Shown in pieces: positions 46,936 to 55,457 of a DNA stretch of 64,000 nt (position 1 is its first letter; each line of letters opens with the position of its first letter). The stretch comes from an uncultured Prevotella sp. GTDB lineage: Bacteria; Bacteroidota; Bacteroidia; Bacteroidales; Bacteroidaceae. The stretch covers positions 1-64,000 of the forward strand of contig CALUEY010000001.1 of assembly GCA_944319915.1 (NCBI GenBank). The letters are read 5' to 3'. The notes below the pieces were generated by a model. The model saw only the letters and a list, made by a program, of their open reading frames with translations. It searched no databases and was not told where the DNA came from. A program made the position numbers and the translations under genes.

Positions 46936-47085
46936 AGGGGAACCGTAAACTTGAGTTGATGATTGAAAGTCGATGATTAAAGGAAACAGCATAAGTGCAA
47001 CAGGACTGGGAGGCCGGGCGCAGGGCGGTGGCTCCGTGCGTGCTTGCTCGGTCCTTGCCTCTTAATTCTTAATACAGTCAGGGTT

Positions 47086-47841
47086 ATGTTAGAAGTAAAA
47101 GACCTTCACGCCAGGATTGGCGACAAAGAGATACTCAGGGGAATAAACCTTACCATCAAGGATGGCGAGACCCATGCCATCATGGGACCCAACGGCTCGG
47201 GAAAGTCAACGCTCAGCGCCGTGCTCGTGGGCAACCCTCTCTACGAGGTTACTGCCGGGTCGGTGACGTTCAACGGCAAGGACTTGCTGGCCATGAAGCC
47301 CGAGGACAGGGCGCACGAGGGCCTGTTCCTCTCGTTCCAGTATCCGGTGGAGATTCCGGGGGTGTCGATGACCAACTTCATGCGCACCGCCATCAACGAG
47401 AAGCGCAAGTACGAGGGCAAAGAACCGATGGGCGCCGCCGACTTCCTGAAGCTGATGCGGGAGAAGCGCAAGGTGGTGGAGCTTGACAGCAAGCTGGCCA
47501 ACCGCTCTGTCAACGAGGGCTTCAGCGGCGGCGAGAAGAAGCGCAACGAAATCTTCCAGATGGCGATGCTTGAGCCAAGGCTGTCGATTCTCGACGAGAC
47601 CGACTCCGGGCTCGACGTTGACGCGCTGCGCATTGTCGCCGAGGGAGTGAACAAGCTGAAGACGCCCGAGACGAGCTGCATCGTCATAACCCACTACCAG
47701 CGCCTGCTCGACATACTCAAGCCCGACGTAATCCATGTGCTCTACCATGGGCGCATAGTGAAAACCGCCGGCCCGGAGCTGGCCCACGAGATAGAGGAGC
47801 GCGGCTTCGACTGGATAAAAGCAGAGGTGGGGGAGGACTGA
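47086..47841 (+). CDS. sufC: Fe-S assembly ATPase SufC
   Basis: A 251-residue ABC-type ATPase: Walker A GPNGSGKST at residues 34-42, signature SGGEKKRNEI, Walker B SILDETDSGLDVDA. It powers conformational change of SufBD. A 150-base gap separates it from sufB, longer than elsewhere in the operon, with no clear promoter. It ends one base before the sufD ATG. Confidence 0.97.
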   Translation: MLEVKDLHARIGDKEILRGINLTIKDGETHAIMGPNGSGKSTLSAVLVGNPLYEVTAGSVTFNGKDLLAMKPEDRAHEGLFLSFQYPVEIPGVSMTNFMRTAINEKRKYEGKEPMGAADFLKLMREKRKVVELDSKLANRSVNEGFSGGEKKRNEIFQMAMLEPRLSILDETDSGLDVDALRIVAEGVNKLKTPETSCIVITHYQRLLDILKPDVIHVLYHGRIVKTAGPELAHEIEERGFDWIKAEVGED

Positions 47842-47842
47842 C

Positions 47843-49219
47843 ATGGCAGGCACAGATATGGCAATACACAACGTCAATGGCTCTGCCGCGCAGTACGTGG
47901 AGCTTTATTCCTCCTGCCGCGGCATGATTTGCAGCCACGGCGCCGGCGTCATGAACGCCGTGCGCGACGCCGCTTTCGAGGACTTCCGCCGCCTGGGCTT
48001 CCCCACCCGCAAGGTGGAACGCTACAAGTACACCGACATGGAGGCCTTGTTCGCCCCAGATTACGGGCTCAACTTGGGCCGCCTGGAGATTCCCGTCGAT
48101 CCTTACCAGGCTTTCCGCTGCGATGTGCCTAACCTCAGCACGTCGCTCTACTTTGTCGTCAACGATGCCTTTTACTCCAAGCTTCAGCCCAAGGGCCATC
48201 TGCCCGAGGGCGTCATTATAGGCTCTTTGGCCGATGAAGCTGCAAAAAATCCCCATTTCATCGAAAAGTATTACTCGCGCATAGCCCCTACTTCGGGCGA
48301 TGCCGTCACCGCGCTCAACACCATGCTCGCGCAGGACGGCCTGCTCGTCTACGTGCCGCGTGGGGTCAAGGTAGACCGCGCCGTGCAGGTAATCAACATC
48401 CTGCGCTCCGACGTCGATCTCATGGCCAACCGCCGCGTGCTCATCATAGTTGAGCCTGGGGCCGAGGTAAAGCTGCTGTTCTGCGACCATGCGGCCGATG
48501 ACCGCCGCTTCCTCACCACGCAGGTGATAGAGGCTTACGTGGGCGACAACGCCTCCCTCGACCTCTATTGCCTTGAGGAAACCCACGCCAAGAACACCCG
48601 CGTGAGCAACCTTTATATAGAGCAGCAGGCCGGCAGCCGCGTAAACCACAACATCATAACGCTGCACAACGGGGTTACCCGCAACAGGACCGACCTCGCC
48701 TTCTGCGGCGAGGGGGCGGAGTGCAACCTCTGCGGCTGCGTGATAGCCGACAAGCAGCAGCACGTGGACAACAACACGCTCATCGACCACCGTGTGCCCC
48801 GCTGCACGAGCCGCGAGCTTTACAAGTATGTGCTCGACGGGCAGGCCACCGGGGCCTTTGCCGGGCGTGTGCTCGTGCGCCACGGGGCGCAGCACACCGT
48901 GTCGCAGGAAACCAACCAGAACCTTTGCGCCACGCGTGAGGCGCGCATGTTCACTCAGCCCATGCTCGAGATTTACGCCGACGACGTGAAGTGCTCCCAC
49001 GGCTCCACCGTGGGCCAGCTCAACGATGCCGCGCTCTTCTATATGCGCCAGCGGGGCATACCCTTGAAGGAAGCCAAGCTCTTGCTTGAGTTTGCCTTCA
49101 TCAACGAGGTGATTGACCAGATGCAGCTCGCGCCGCTGCGCGACCGCCTCCACTACCTCGTGGAGAAGCGTTTCAGGGGCGAGCTGAGCAAGTGCGAGGG
49201 CTGCAAGCTCTGCAAGTGA
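47843..49219 (+). CDS. sufD: Fe-S assembly scaffold subunit SufD
   Basis: A 458-residue SufB/SufD family protein. The N-terminal helices include FRRLGFPTRKVERYKYTDM, a hallmark of SufD. The beta-helix core follows, and the C-terminal EIYADDVKCSHGSTVGQLN contains the conserved Cys/His. Residues at the end (CEGCKLCK) add a cluster of three cysteines whose role is unclear. It partners SufB and SufC. Starts one base after the sufC stop. Confidence 0.96.
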   Translation: MAGTDMAIHNVNGSAAQYVELYSSCRGMICSHGAGVMNAVRDAAFEDFRRLGFPTRKVERYKYTDMEALFAPDYGLNLGRLEIPVDPYQAFRCDVPNLSTSLYFVVNDAFYSKLQPKGHLPEGVIIGSLADEAAKNPHFIEKYYSRIAPTSGDAVTALNTMLAQDGLLVYVPRGVKVDRAVQVINILRSDVDLMANRRVLIIVEPGAEVKLLFCDHAADDRRFLTTQVIEAYVGDNASLDLYCLEETHAKNTRVSNLYIEQQAGSRVNHNIITLHNGVTRNRTDLAFCGEGAECNLCGCVIADKQQHVDNNTLIDHRVPRCTSRELYKYVLDGQATGAFAGRVLVRHGAQHTVSQETNQNLCATREARMFTQPMLEIYADDVKCSHGSTVGQLNDAALFYMRQRGIPLKEAKLLLEFAFINEVIDQMQLAPLRDRLHYLVEKRFRGELSKCEGCKLCK

Positions 49220-49263
49220 GGCTGGCACCCATTGCTCGCAGTTCTTCAGGTCCTGCCTCTGCT

Positions 49264-49322
49264 CTCCCAGTTATCTAAGCCTCCCAGTCATCTCTGTTCT
49301 CCCATTGCTCCCAGTTCTCCCA
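49264..49322. repeat. 9-base-period CTCCCA repeat upstream of sufS
   Basis: CTCCC at 49264, 49281, 49299, 49308 and 49317, with degenerate units between, keeping a 9-base period from 49281 onward. An A-rich stretch leads to the sufS ATG at 49337, as at murE and ftsW. Confidence 0.85.
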
Positions 49323-49336
49323 TAAAAACTAAAGAT

Positions 49337-50551
49337 ATGTTCGACCTCAATGCCGTCCGCCAGGACTTCCCCATCCTCTCGCGCACAGTCTATGGCAAGC
49401 CGCTTGTCTACCTCGACAACGCCGCCACCACCCAGAAGCCGCTCTGTGTGCTCGATGCCATGCGCGAAGAATACCTCAACGCCAACGCCAATGTGCACCG
49501 GGGGGTGCATTACCTCTCGCAGCGGGCCACCGAGCTTCACGAGGCGGCCCGCGAAACCGTGCGCCGTTTCATCAATGCCGGGAGCACGGGCGAGATAATC
49601 TTCACCCGCGGCACCACGGAGAGCATCAACCTCGTGGCCTCCTCGTTCTGCGATGCCTTCATGCAGCCTGGCGACGAAGTTATAGTCAGCGTCATGGAGC
49701 ACCACTCCAACATCGTGCCGTGGCAGCTCCAGGCGGCCAGGCGGGGCATAGCCCTTAAGGTAATCCCCATGGACAGCCGGGGCGACCTTTGCCTCGATGA
49801 AATCGAGGGTTTGTTTACCGAAAGGACCAAAATAGTGAGCATTGCCCACGTGAGCAACGTGCTCGGCACGGTGAACCCCGTGGACGAGATAATACGCATT
49901 GCCCATGCCCACGGGGTGCCAGTGTTGGTGGACGGAGCCCAAAGCGCGCCCCACTTCAAGGTAGACGTGCGCTCGATGGATTGCGACTTTTTCGTGCTTA
50001 GTGGCCACAAAATGTACGGTCCCACCGGCATCGGCGTGCTTTACGGCAAGGAAGAGTGGCTCAACCGCCTGCCGCCCTACCAGGGTGGCGGCGAGATGAT
50101 AGAGAGCGTGAGCTTCGAGAAGACAGTGTTCGAGAAGCTGCCGTTCAAGTTTGAGGCCGGCACGCCCGACTACGTGGCCACCCACGGGCTGGCCAAGGCC
50201 ATTGAATACATCGAAGGCCTGGGGCTCGACTCCATCGCCGAGCACGAGCGCGAGCTTACTAACTACTGCATGGAGCAGCTCCGCACGGTCGATGGAATCA
50301 GGCTTTTTGGCGAGTCGGAGCACAAGGACGCTGTGGTTTCGTTCCTTGTGGGCAACATCCACCACCTCGACATGGGCACGCTGCTCGACCGCCTCGGCAT
50401 AGCCGTGCGCACCGGCCACCACTGCGCACAGCCGCTTATGGACCGCCTCGGCATACTCGGCACTGTCCGCGCATCGTTCGCGCTCTACAACACCAGGGAA
50501 GAAGTGGATGCCCTCGTGGAGGGTGTGCGCCGCGTCAGCAAGATGTTCTGA
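49337..50551 (+). CDS. sufS: Cysteine desulfurase SufS
   Basis: A 404-residue class V aminotransferase-fold enzyme. PLP lysine is Lys225 in SGHKMYGPTG; the persulfide cysteine is Cys363 in VRTGHHCAQPLM, the RxGHHCA form of SufS. It supplies sulfur to SufB; no SufE or SufU gene is present in the window. The start MFDLNAVRQDFP is set by family length; the frame upstream is the 9-base repeat. Its 3' end overlaps the convergent small gene by 17 bases. Confidence 0.97.
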   Translation: MFDLNAVRQDFPILSRTVYGKPLVYLDNAATTQKPLCVLDAMREEYLNANANVHRGVHYLSQRATELHEAARETVRRFINAGSTGEIIFTRGTTESINLVASSFCDAFMQPGDEVIVSVMEHHSNIVPWQLQAARRGIALKVIPMDSRGDLCLDEIEGLFTERTKIVSIAHVSNVLGTVNPVDEIIRIAHAHGVPVLVDGAQSAPHFKVDVRSMDCDFFVLSGHKMYGPTGIGVLYGKEEWLNRLPPYQGGGEMIESVSFEKTVFEKLPFKFEAGTPDYVATHGLAKAIEYIEGLGLDSIAEHERELTNYCMEQLRTVDGIRLFGESEHKDAVVSFLVGNIHHLDMGTLLDRLGIAVRTGHHCAQPLMDRLGILGTVRASFALYNTREEVDALVEGVRRVSKMF

Positions 50552-50834
50552 TGCCCGCACGGCGGCACTTCAGCAGCGCCGAGGCCAGCCAGCATACGCA
50601 TACCGCCCTGAGGGCAAGGTGGCAGTCGGCGGGGAACACGGCCATGGCGAAGGCCGCCTGCGCGTTTGTCAGCAGCAGGGCCTGCCTTGTGCTCACCTTT
50701 GTGCCGAGCACGCTCGAGTAATAGTTGGCAACGGGGGCAATCAGCCTTTGCACGGCCTTTGCGGCCATGGTGGCCATTGAAGTAGGGGCCTGCCCTTGGC
50801 AGGCGTTGGCGTTGAGTGTCAGTTCCTTTTTCAT
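50535..50834 (-). CDS. Small conserved-looking hypothetical protein
   Basis: A 99-residue protein starting MKKELTLNANACQGQAP. It contains a Met/Ala-rich helix (MATMAAKAVQRLIAPVANYY) and a hydrophobic stretch (CHLALRAVCVCWLASALL) that could be a membrane helix. No known domain. The start at 50834 is preferred because the preceding 25 residues are not protein-like. A promoter-like TTACTTTG lies upstream on the minus strand near 50881-50874. It overlaps the sufS 3' end tail to tail. Function unknown. Confidence 0.6.
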   Translation of the reverse strand: MKKELTLNANACQGQAPTSMATMAAKAVQRLIAPVANYYSSVLGTKVSTRQALLLTNAQAAFAMAVFPADCHLALRAVCVCWLASALLKCRRAGIRTSC

Positions 50835-50966
50835 CTTTGTGGTTTTTTGCGGTTTATTGCATTGCTTTCTGCTGCAAAGTAACCTGCTTTTTGTGCACAA
50901 ACAGTTCAAAACGAAAATAATACAGTTAACAATCCATAACCATTAACACCCTTTAGCAATTCAGCC

Positions 50967-51578
50967 ATGCTTGCAAACCATTACCACGAAGGCCTGATAG
51001 AGGCCGGTTGCGACGAGGCCGGGCGCGGCTGCCTTGCCGGCAGCGTGTATGCCGCAGCGGTGATTCTGCCGCCCGACTACCATAACGCCTACCTCAACGA
51101 CTCGAAGCAGCTCACCGCCCGCCGCCGCCGCGAGCTGCGCGAGGTGATAGAGCGCGATGCCGTGGCCTGGGCCTTGGGCGTGGTTACGCCCGAAGAGATA
51201 GACCGCATCAACATCCTCAACGCCAGCATCCTGGCCATGCACCGCGCCCTCGACGCCCTCGCCGTGAGGCCCGAGGCAGTGATTGTAGACGGCAACCGCT
51301 TCAAGCCCTACCGCAACCTGCCGTATGCCACCATAATAAAAGGTGACGGCAAGTACCTTTCGATAGCTGCCGCCAGCATTCTTGCCAAGACCTATCGCGA
51401 TGAATACATAGAAGCCTTGGCCCTTGAATACCCCCAGTACGACTGGCATGGCAACAAGGGCTACCCGACGAAAAAGCACCGAAATGCGATAAAAACCTAC
51501 GGAATCACCCCATTCCATCGGCGCACGTTCAATCTGCTGGGTGACGGCCAGCTGCCGCTGTGGCCGTCGGAAGAGTGA
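50967..51578 (+). CDS. rnhB: Ribonuclease HII
   Basis: A 203-residue enzyme. It has catalytic Asp16-Glu17 in AGCDEAGRGCLAG, the LNDSKQL segment, VDGNRF with another acidic ligand, and GDGKYLSIAAASILAKTYRD. It removes ribonucleotides and RNA primers from DNA. No consensus promoter was found in the 130 bases upstream, which are AT-rich. Confidence 0.96.
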   Translation: MLANHYHEGLIEAGCDEAGRGCLAGSVYAAAVILPPDYHNAYLNDSKQLTARRRRELREVIERDAVAWALGVVTPEEIDRINILNASILAMHRALDALAVRPEAVIVDGNRFKPYRNLPYATIIKGDGKYLSIAAASILAKTYRDEYIEALALEYPQYDWHGNKGYPTKKHRNAIKTYGITPFHRRTFNLLGDGQLPLWPSEE

Positions 51579-51627
51579 CGGCGCGCCACGGCCCTGCGCC
51601 CCCGCCGGTTGCGCCGTGCCGTGGGAG

Positions 51628-52242
51628 CTACCGGCCTTCGGTGGGCTTGTATTCGGCGCAGATGGCATCGAAGTCGAAGGGGTCAATCTCCTCTGCTGCA
51701 ATCTTGTCGCACAGCGCGGGGTCGTCGGCCAAGTATTCTATCCAGAAATCCCTCCTTTTCTTCTTCGTTGGGGCCCCCTTGAATAGCAGCGTGGGCTCGG
51801 TGTCGCCCGGCTTGGCCGCATAGTAGGTAAAGTGTGCGCCCTTCACGGTGAGCGTGCCGCCCTTGTCGATGTAATAGTCGGTGCTCCGTGCGAACACCAT
51901 GAGGTGGTCGCCGGCCTCAGCCACGGCCATCCACAGCTTGTCGTAGTAAACGAAGAGGTGCTTGGCGTCGGGCGCCTTTTCGTTCCAGGCCATCAGAGAG
52001 GCTATGTCCTCCGAGTCAATCTCGCGCTTCTGGCCGAGCGAGTCGCGTATGGTTACGTCCTTTGTTCCCACGTTGGGCAGCTTTGCCTCGCCCCTCACGG
52101 TGGTGCCGTCGGTGAGCGATGCCACCACGGGAAAGCGCTTTACCTCGCGCGACAGCTCTATCGACGTGGTTACCACCTGGCACGAGGCCATGGCCATGGC
52201 CGCCGCGCAGGCGGCCGCTTGCTTGATAATGTTGGTTTTCAT
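51628..52242 (-). CDS. Lipoprotein B of a twin-lipoprotein locus
   Basis: A 204-residue protein with a lipobox ending in Cys21 (AMAMASC). The N-terminal part, LTDGTTVRGEAKLPNVGTKD, and the C-terminal DDPALCDKI..IDPFDFDAICAEYKP resemble the corresponding parts of the lipoprotein at 52881-53579 (MADGARLRGKALLPDC; DDPQLCRDIEEGEV..DFAEICRRYTP), so the two are paralogues. A lysine-rich KKKRRDF stretch lies near 170. No known domain. Last gene of a three-gene minus-strand operon, 24 bases after the barrel gene. Confidence 0.8.
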   Translation of the reverse strand: MKTNIIKQAAACAAAMAMASCQVVTTSIELSREVKRFPVVASLTDGTTVRGEAKLPNVGTKDVTIRDSLGQKREIDSEDIASLMAWNEKAPDAKHLFVYYDKLWMAVAEAGDHLMVFARSTDYYIDKGGTLTVKGAHFTYYAAKPGDTEPTLLFKGAPTKKKRRDFWIEYLADDPALCDKIAAEEIDPFDFDAICAEYKPTEGR

Positions 52243-52266
52243 GGGCATTACTTTTCTTTTTGTCAA

Positions 52267-52884
52267 TCATTCGGAGGCAGGAATCCTTCTCGTGCGGAAG
52301 TCGCTCGTGCGGAAGCCTACGCGCACGCCCACGCCCCAGTTGAGCTCCTTGCCCGCGTAGGCGGCCTGCGCAAACAGGCCCAGCGCCACCGAGCGGCCCA
52401 CTTGGTGCTCGTAGCCCAGCCGGGCCATGGCCATCAGGCCGCTGTTGTCGTCGTCAGGCTCAAGCCTCTGCTTGCCCTCGTAGTAGGCGTGGGAGTATTT
52501 CACGAAGGCATAGCCGGCGTAGAGCGCGAGGTAGAAGCGGTCGATGTTGTTGCTCAGCAGGTCGAGGCACGGGCCGATGGCCAGCTGAATCTGCGTCTTG
52601 CTGTCGTCGAGTTTGTCGGTGTGGGGCAGTCCGCCGGATTCCGTCTCCACTGTGGTCGAGCCTTCGTAGCGCGACATCCCCGCCACCAGCGAAGCATACA
52701 GAGGACTGCGCCAGTGCACGTCCATGTCTGCGGCGAGCGTGTATCCGCCCTTTCCGTAAGTGCCGCCAAAGCTCTCGTGGCTCATTGCCACCGAGTATTG
52801 CGACCACTCCCACTGCTGCGCCCGCAGCCCGGTGGCGGCGCAGCAGGCCATTGCGGCCATCAGCAGCAGGCGCCGGGGCGTCAT
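52267..52884 (-). CDS. Outer-membrane beta-barrel-like protein
   Basis: A 205-residue protein with a signal peptide (about 1-22, ending GLRAQQ). The mature part has alternating aromatic/small residues and Gly-rich turns (GGTYGKGGYTLAADMDVHW, FYLALYAGYAFVKYSHAYY) typical of an eight-stranded barrel; GVGVRVGFR forms a likely last strand, followed by a basic tail. Its ATG overlaps the stop of the upstream lipoprotein (ATGA at 52884-52881). Probably works with the two flanking lipoproteins. Confidence 0.75.
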   Translation of the reverse strand: MTPRRLLLMAAMACCAATGLRAQQWEWSQYSVAMSHESFGGTYGKGGYTLAADMDVHWRSPLYASLVAGMSRYEGSTTVETESGGLPHTDKLDDSKTQIQLAIGPCLDLLSNNIDRFYLALYAGYAFVKYSHAYYEGKQRLEPDDDNSGLMAMARLGYEHQVGRSVALGLFAQAAYAGKELNWGVGVRVGFRTSDFRTRRIPASE

Positions 52885-53579
52885 GACGGGCCCCCTTTCC
52901 CCGCCGTTTGTTGGCGGTTGCTGCGCAAGGCCATGCGCACGTCGTAGCCATGGTTGGCGCGGGGGGTGTAGCGCCGGCAAATCTCGGCGAAGTCGAGCGC
53001 GCTCACCTCGCCCTCCTCAATGTCGCGGCACAGCTGCGGGTCGTCGCTGAGGAAGCTGCGCAGCGCCCTTCCCACCACCGCCCCGGGCCTGCCGCAGGTG
53101 GTTAGGTAATGGCCCTCGGCGCCGTCTTTCAGCCCTATTATGTAGGCATCGCCGTCGGCGAAGCTCACCGAGGTGAGTCTTCCGTCGCGGTCGTAGTGCC
53201 AGCTGGCCGCCAGCATGGCTATGCGCAGGTGGGGCCCGCTGCCGAGGCACACCATCCACGAGGCGGGTTGCAGGCTGCCGCCCCGGTCCTTGTATGGGGC
53301 GCAGATGAACGTAGCCCCGCCCCCGCCTTGGCCGCCGAACACCATCATGCCCACGCTGTCGGGGCTCAGCCTGAGCCTGCTCCCGTCGGTGGTGGCCAGG
53401 GTGAAGCGGTGCGCGCGGCAGTCGGGCAGCAGGGCCTTGCCCCTTAGCCTGGCGCCGTCGGCCATTATCACCACGGCGTCATGTCTGGCCAGCTCCTCGC
53501 TTACGAGGCTGCCAACGCTGCACGAGGCCAGCGCCACCGCGGCTGCGCCTGCGGCCATGGCCTTTGCCGCCCGTTTCAT
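52881..53579 (-). CDS. Lipoprotein A of a twin-lipoprotein locus
   Basis: A 232-residue protein starting MKRAAKAMAAG, lipobox ending near Cys19 (AVALASC). Paralogue of the lipoprotein at 51628-52242: shared ADGARLRGKALLP near the N-terminus and SDDPQLCRDIEEGEV / DFAEICRRYTPR at the end. A Gly-rich FGGQGGGGATF insert is unique to this copy. Earlier in-frame Mets at 53603 and 53615 are possible but do not start a better signal peptide. First gene of the operon; a -7 box lies at 53748-53755. Confidence 0.78.
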   Translation of the reverse strand: MKRAAKAMAAGAAAVALASCSVGSLVSEELARHDAVVIMADGARLRGKALLPDCRAHRFTLATTDGSRLRLSPDSVGMMVFGGQGGGGATFICAPYKDRGGSLQPASWMVCLGSGPHLRIAMLAASWHYDRDGRLTSVSFADGDAYIIGLKDGAEGHYLTTCGRPGAVVGRALRSFLSDDPQLCRDIEEGEVSALDFAEICRRYTPRANHGYDVRMALRSNRQQTAGKGGPS

Positions 53580-53620
53580 GCGGCTGCTGTCGTTGCTTGC
53601 CATGAATGTAACCATCGCAG

Positions 53621-53630
53621 TTTTTTTTTT
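53621..53630. repeat. T10 homopolymer upstream of lipoprotein A
   Basis: Ten consecutive T (A on the coding strand) lie in the untranslated leader or just before alternative start codons. Length could change by slippage. Confidence 0.8.
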
Positions 53631-53747
53631 GAATGTCAGCGCAGCTACCGCCCTTGGCAGTTGGATGTACCTTAAGCGGTTGCCGCTTGGGCGCGCTGCG
53701 CAGCTTCCGCAAAGCGTCGGCTCCGGGCAAGCAGGGCGTCCATGGCG

Positions 53748-53755
53748 CAAATATA
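53748..53755 (-). promoter_or_regulatory. -7 box of the twin-lipoprotein operon
   Basis: Minus strand TATATTTG fits the consensus. The leader to 53579 would be about 160 bases. A C10 run lies about 25 bases upstream, close to where a -33 element would be. Confidence 0.55.
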
Positions 53756-53780
53756 CAAAATTTATCAATTGATAGTGCCA

Positions 53781-53790
53781 CCCCCCCCCC
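53781..53790. repeat. C10 homopolymer
   Basis: Ten consecutive C near the -33 position of the twin-lipoprotein promoter. Such runs are prone to slippage. Confidence 0.8.
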
Positions 53791-53967
53791 AGTTTAACTT
53801 AGGTTAACCGTTGGCTGCCCCGCCTGCCCGTTGCTGTGCGGGTGCTGGATAGGCAAGTCCCGAGCCCGCGTACAGCATGTGCGGTTCGGCTGAGGAACGC
53901 GCCGCCCGGCCACATGGAGACGGGGCGGAAGTGTAAGGAAAACGGAAAGGAAAGGGCATGACCATGC

Positions 53968-54081
53968 AATCCGCTGACTGTCAGCGGATTGGCAAAGCGG
54001 GCCGTTTTGCCCAGCAAAACGGCCCGCTTCATCTTGCAAGACAGCCTGTTTCGCCCAGCGAAACAGCCCGTTTCGCTGGGC
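53968..54081. repeat. Copy D of the dispersed hairpin repeat
   Basis: Stems: 53968-53977/53981-53990 (10 bases), 53995-54010/54014-54029 (16 bases, perfect, core GGGCCGTTTTGC), 54046-54054/54058-54066 (9 bases), and 54053-54064/54070-54081 (12 bases). The last two share bases and cannot form together. Confidence 0.8.
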
Positions 54082-54240
54082 GGTGCGGCCAGCATGGCGT
54101 GACGGCCGCCTTTTTGTAAGGAAATGTTACCCCGCCGCCCGCCGGCGGCCACCGGCTCGCAGGGACCGCCGGCGGGAGGCCCCTGCGGCCCCGCCCCCAA
54201 AACAATGGGGCAAAGATGCCCGATTCCGGATAATTTGTGC

Positions 54241-54248
54241 TACCTTTG
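54241..54248 (+). promoter_or_regulatory. trpS -7 box
   Basis: TACCTTTG fits TAnnTTTG, 29 bases before the ATG. No clear -33 TTG. Confidence 0.6.
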
Positions 54249-54265
54249 CAGTCACAACAACATAA

Positions 54266-55366
<1,101 letters not shown>

Positions 55367-55380
55367 AAGGCCGGAAAGCC

Positions 55381-55435
55381 GGAAAGGCAAAAGGCTGCGC
55401 CCACACGCACTGTGGGCGCAGCCTTTTGCCTTTCC
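55381..55435. terminator. Bidirectional terminator, 25-base perfect stem
   Basis: 55381-55405 pairs perfectly with 55411-55435 around a 5-base loop. It separates convergent trpS and the AraC regulator; the arms end in AAAGG/CCTTT, giving T-rich tails on both strands. Confidence 0.9.
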
Positions 55436-55457
55436 TTTATTGCCGCATGGCGGCGGG

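Larger units (their letters stand above)
53769..54240. other. Non-coding region rich in hairpins before trpS
   Basis: About 470 bases without a supported gene between divergent transcripts. It holds a C10 tract (53781-53790), copy D of the hairpin repeat (53968-54081) and a perfect 11-base GC stem (54138-54148 with 54166-54176). Confidence 0.65.

Noticed and set aside
51628-53579. The lipoprotein/barrel locus as a SusC/SusD system
   Set aside because: The barrel is only about 200 residues and the lipoproteins are about 200-230; SusC and SusD are about 1000 and 500 and have recognisable motifs absent here.
53862-53887. A hairpin resembling group II intron domain V (GAGCCCGCGTAC ... GTGCGGTTC)
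   Set aside because: It is about 26 bases, shorter than the usual 34, has a poor lower stem and loop, and no reverse transcriptase or other intron domain is nearby.
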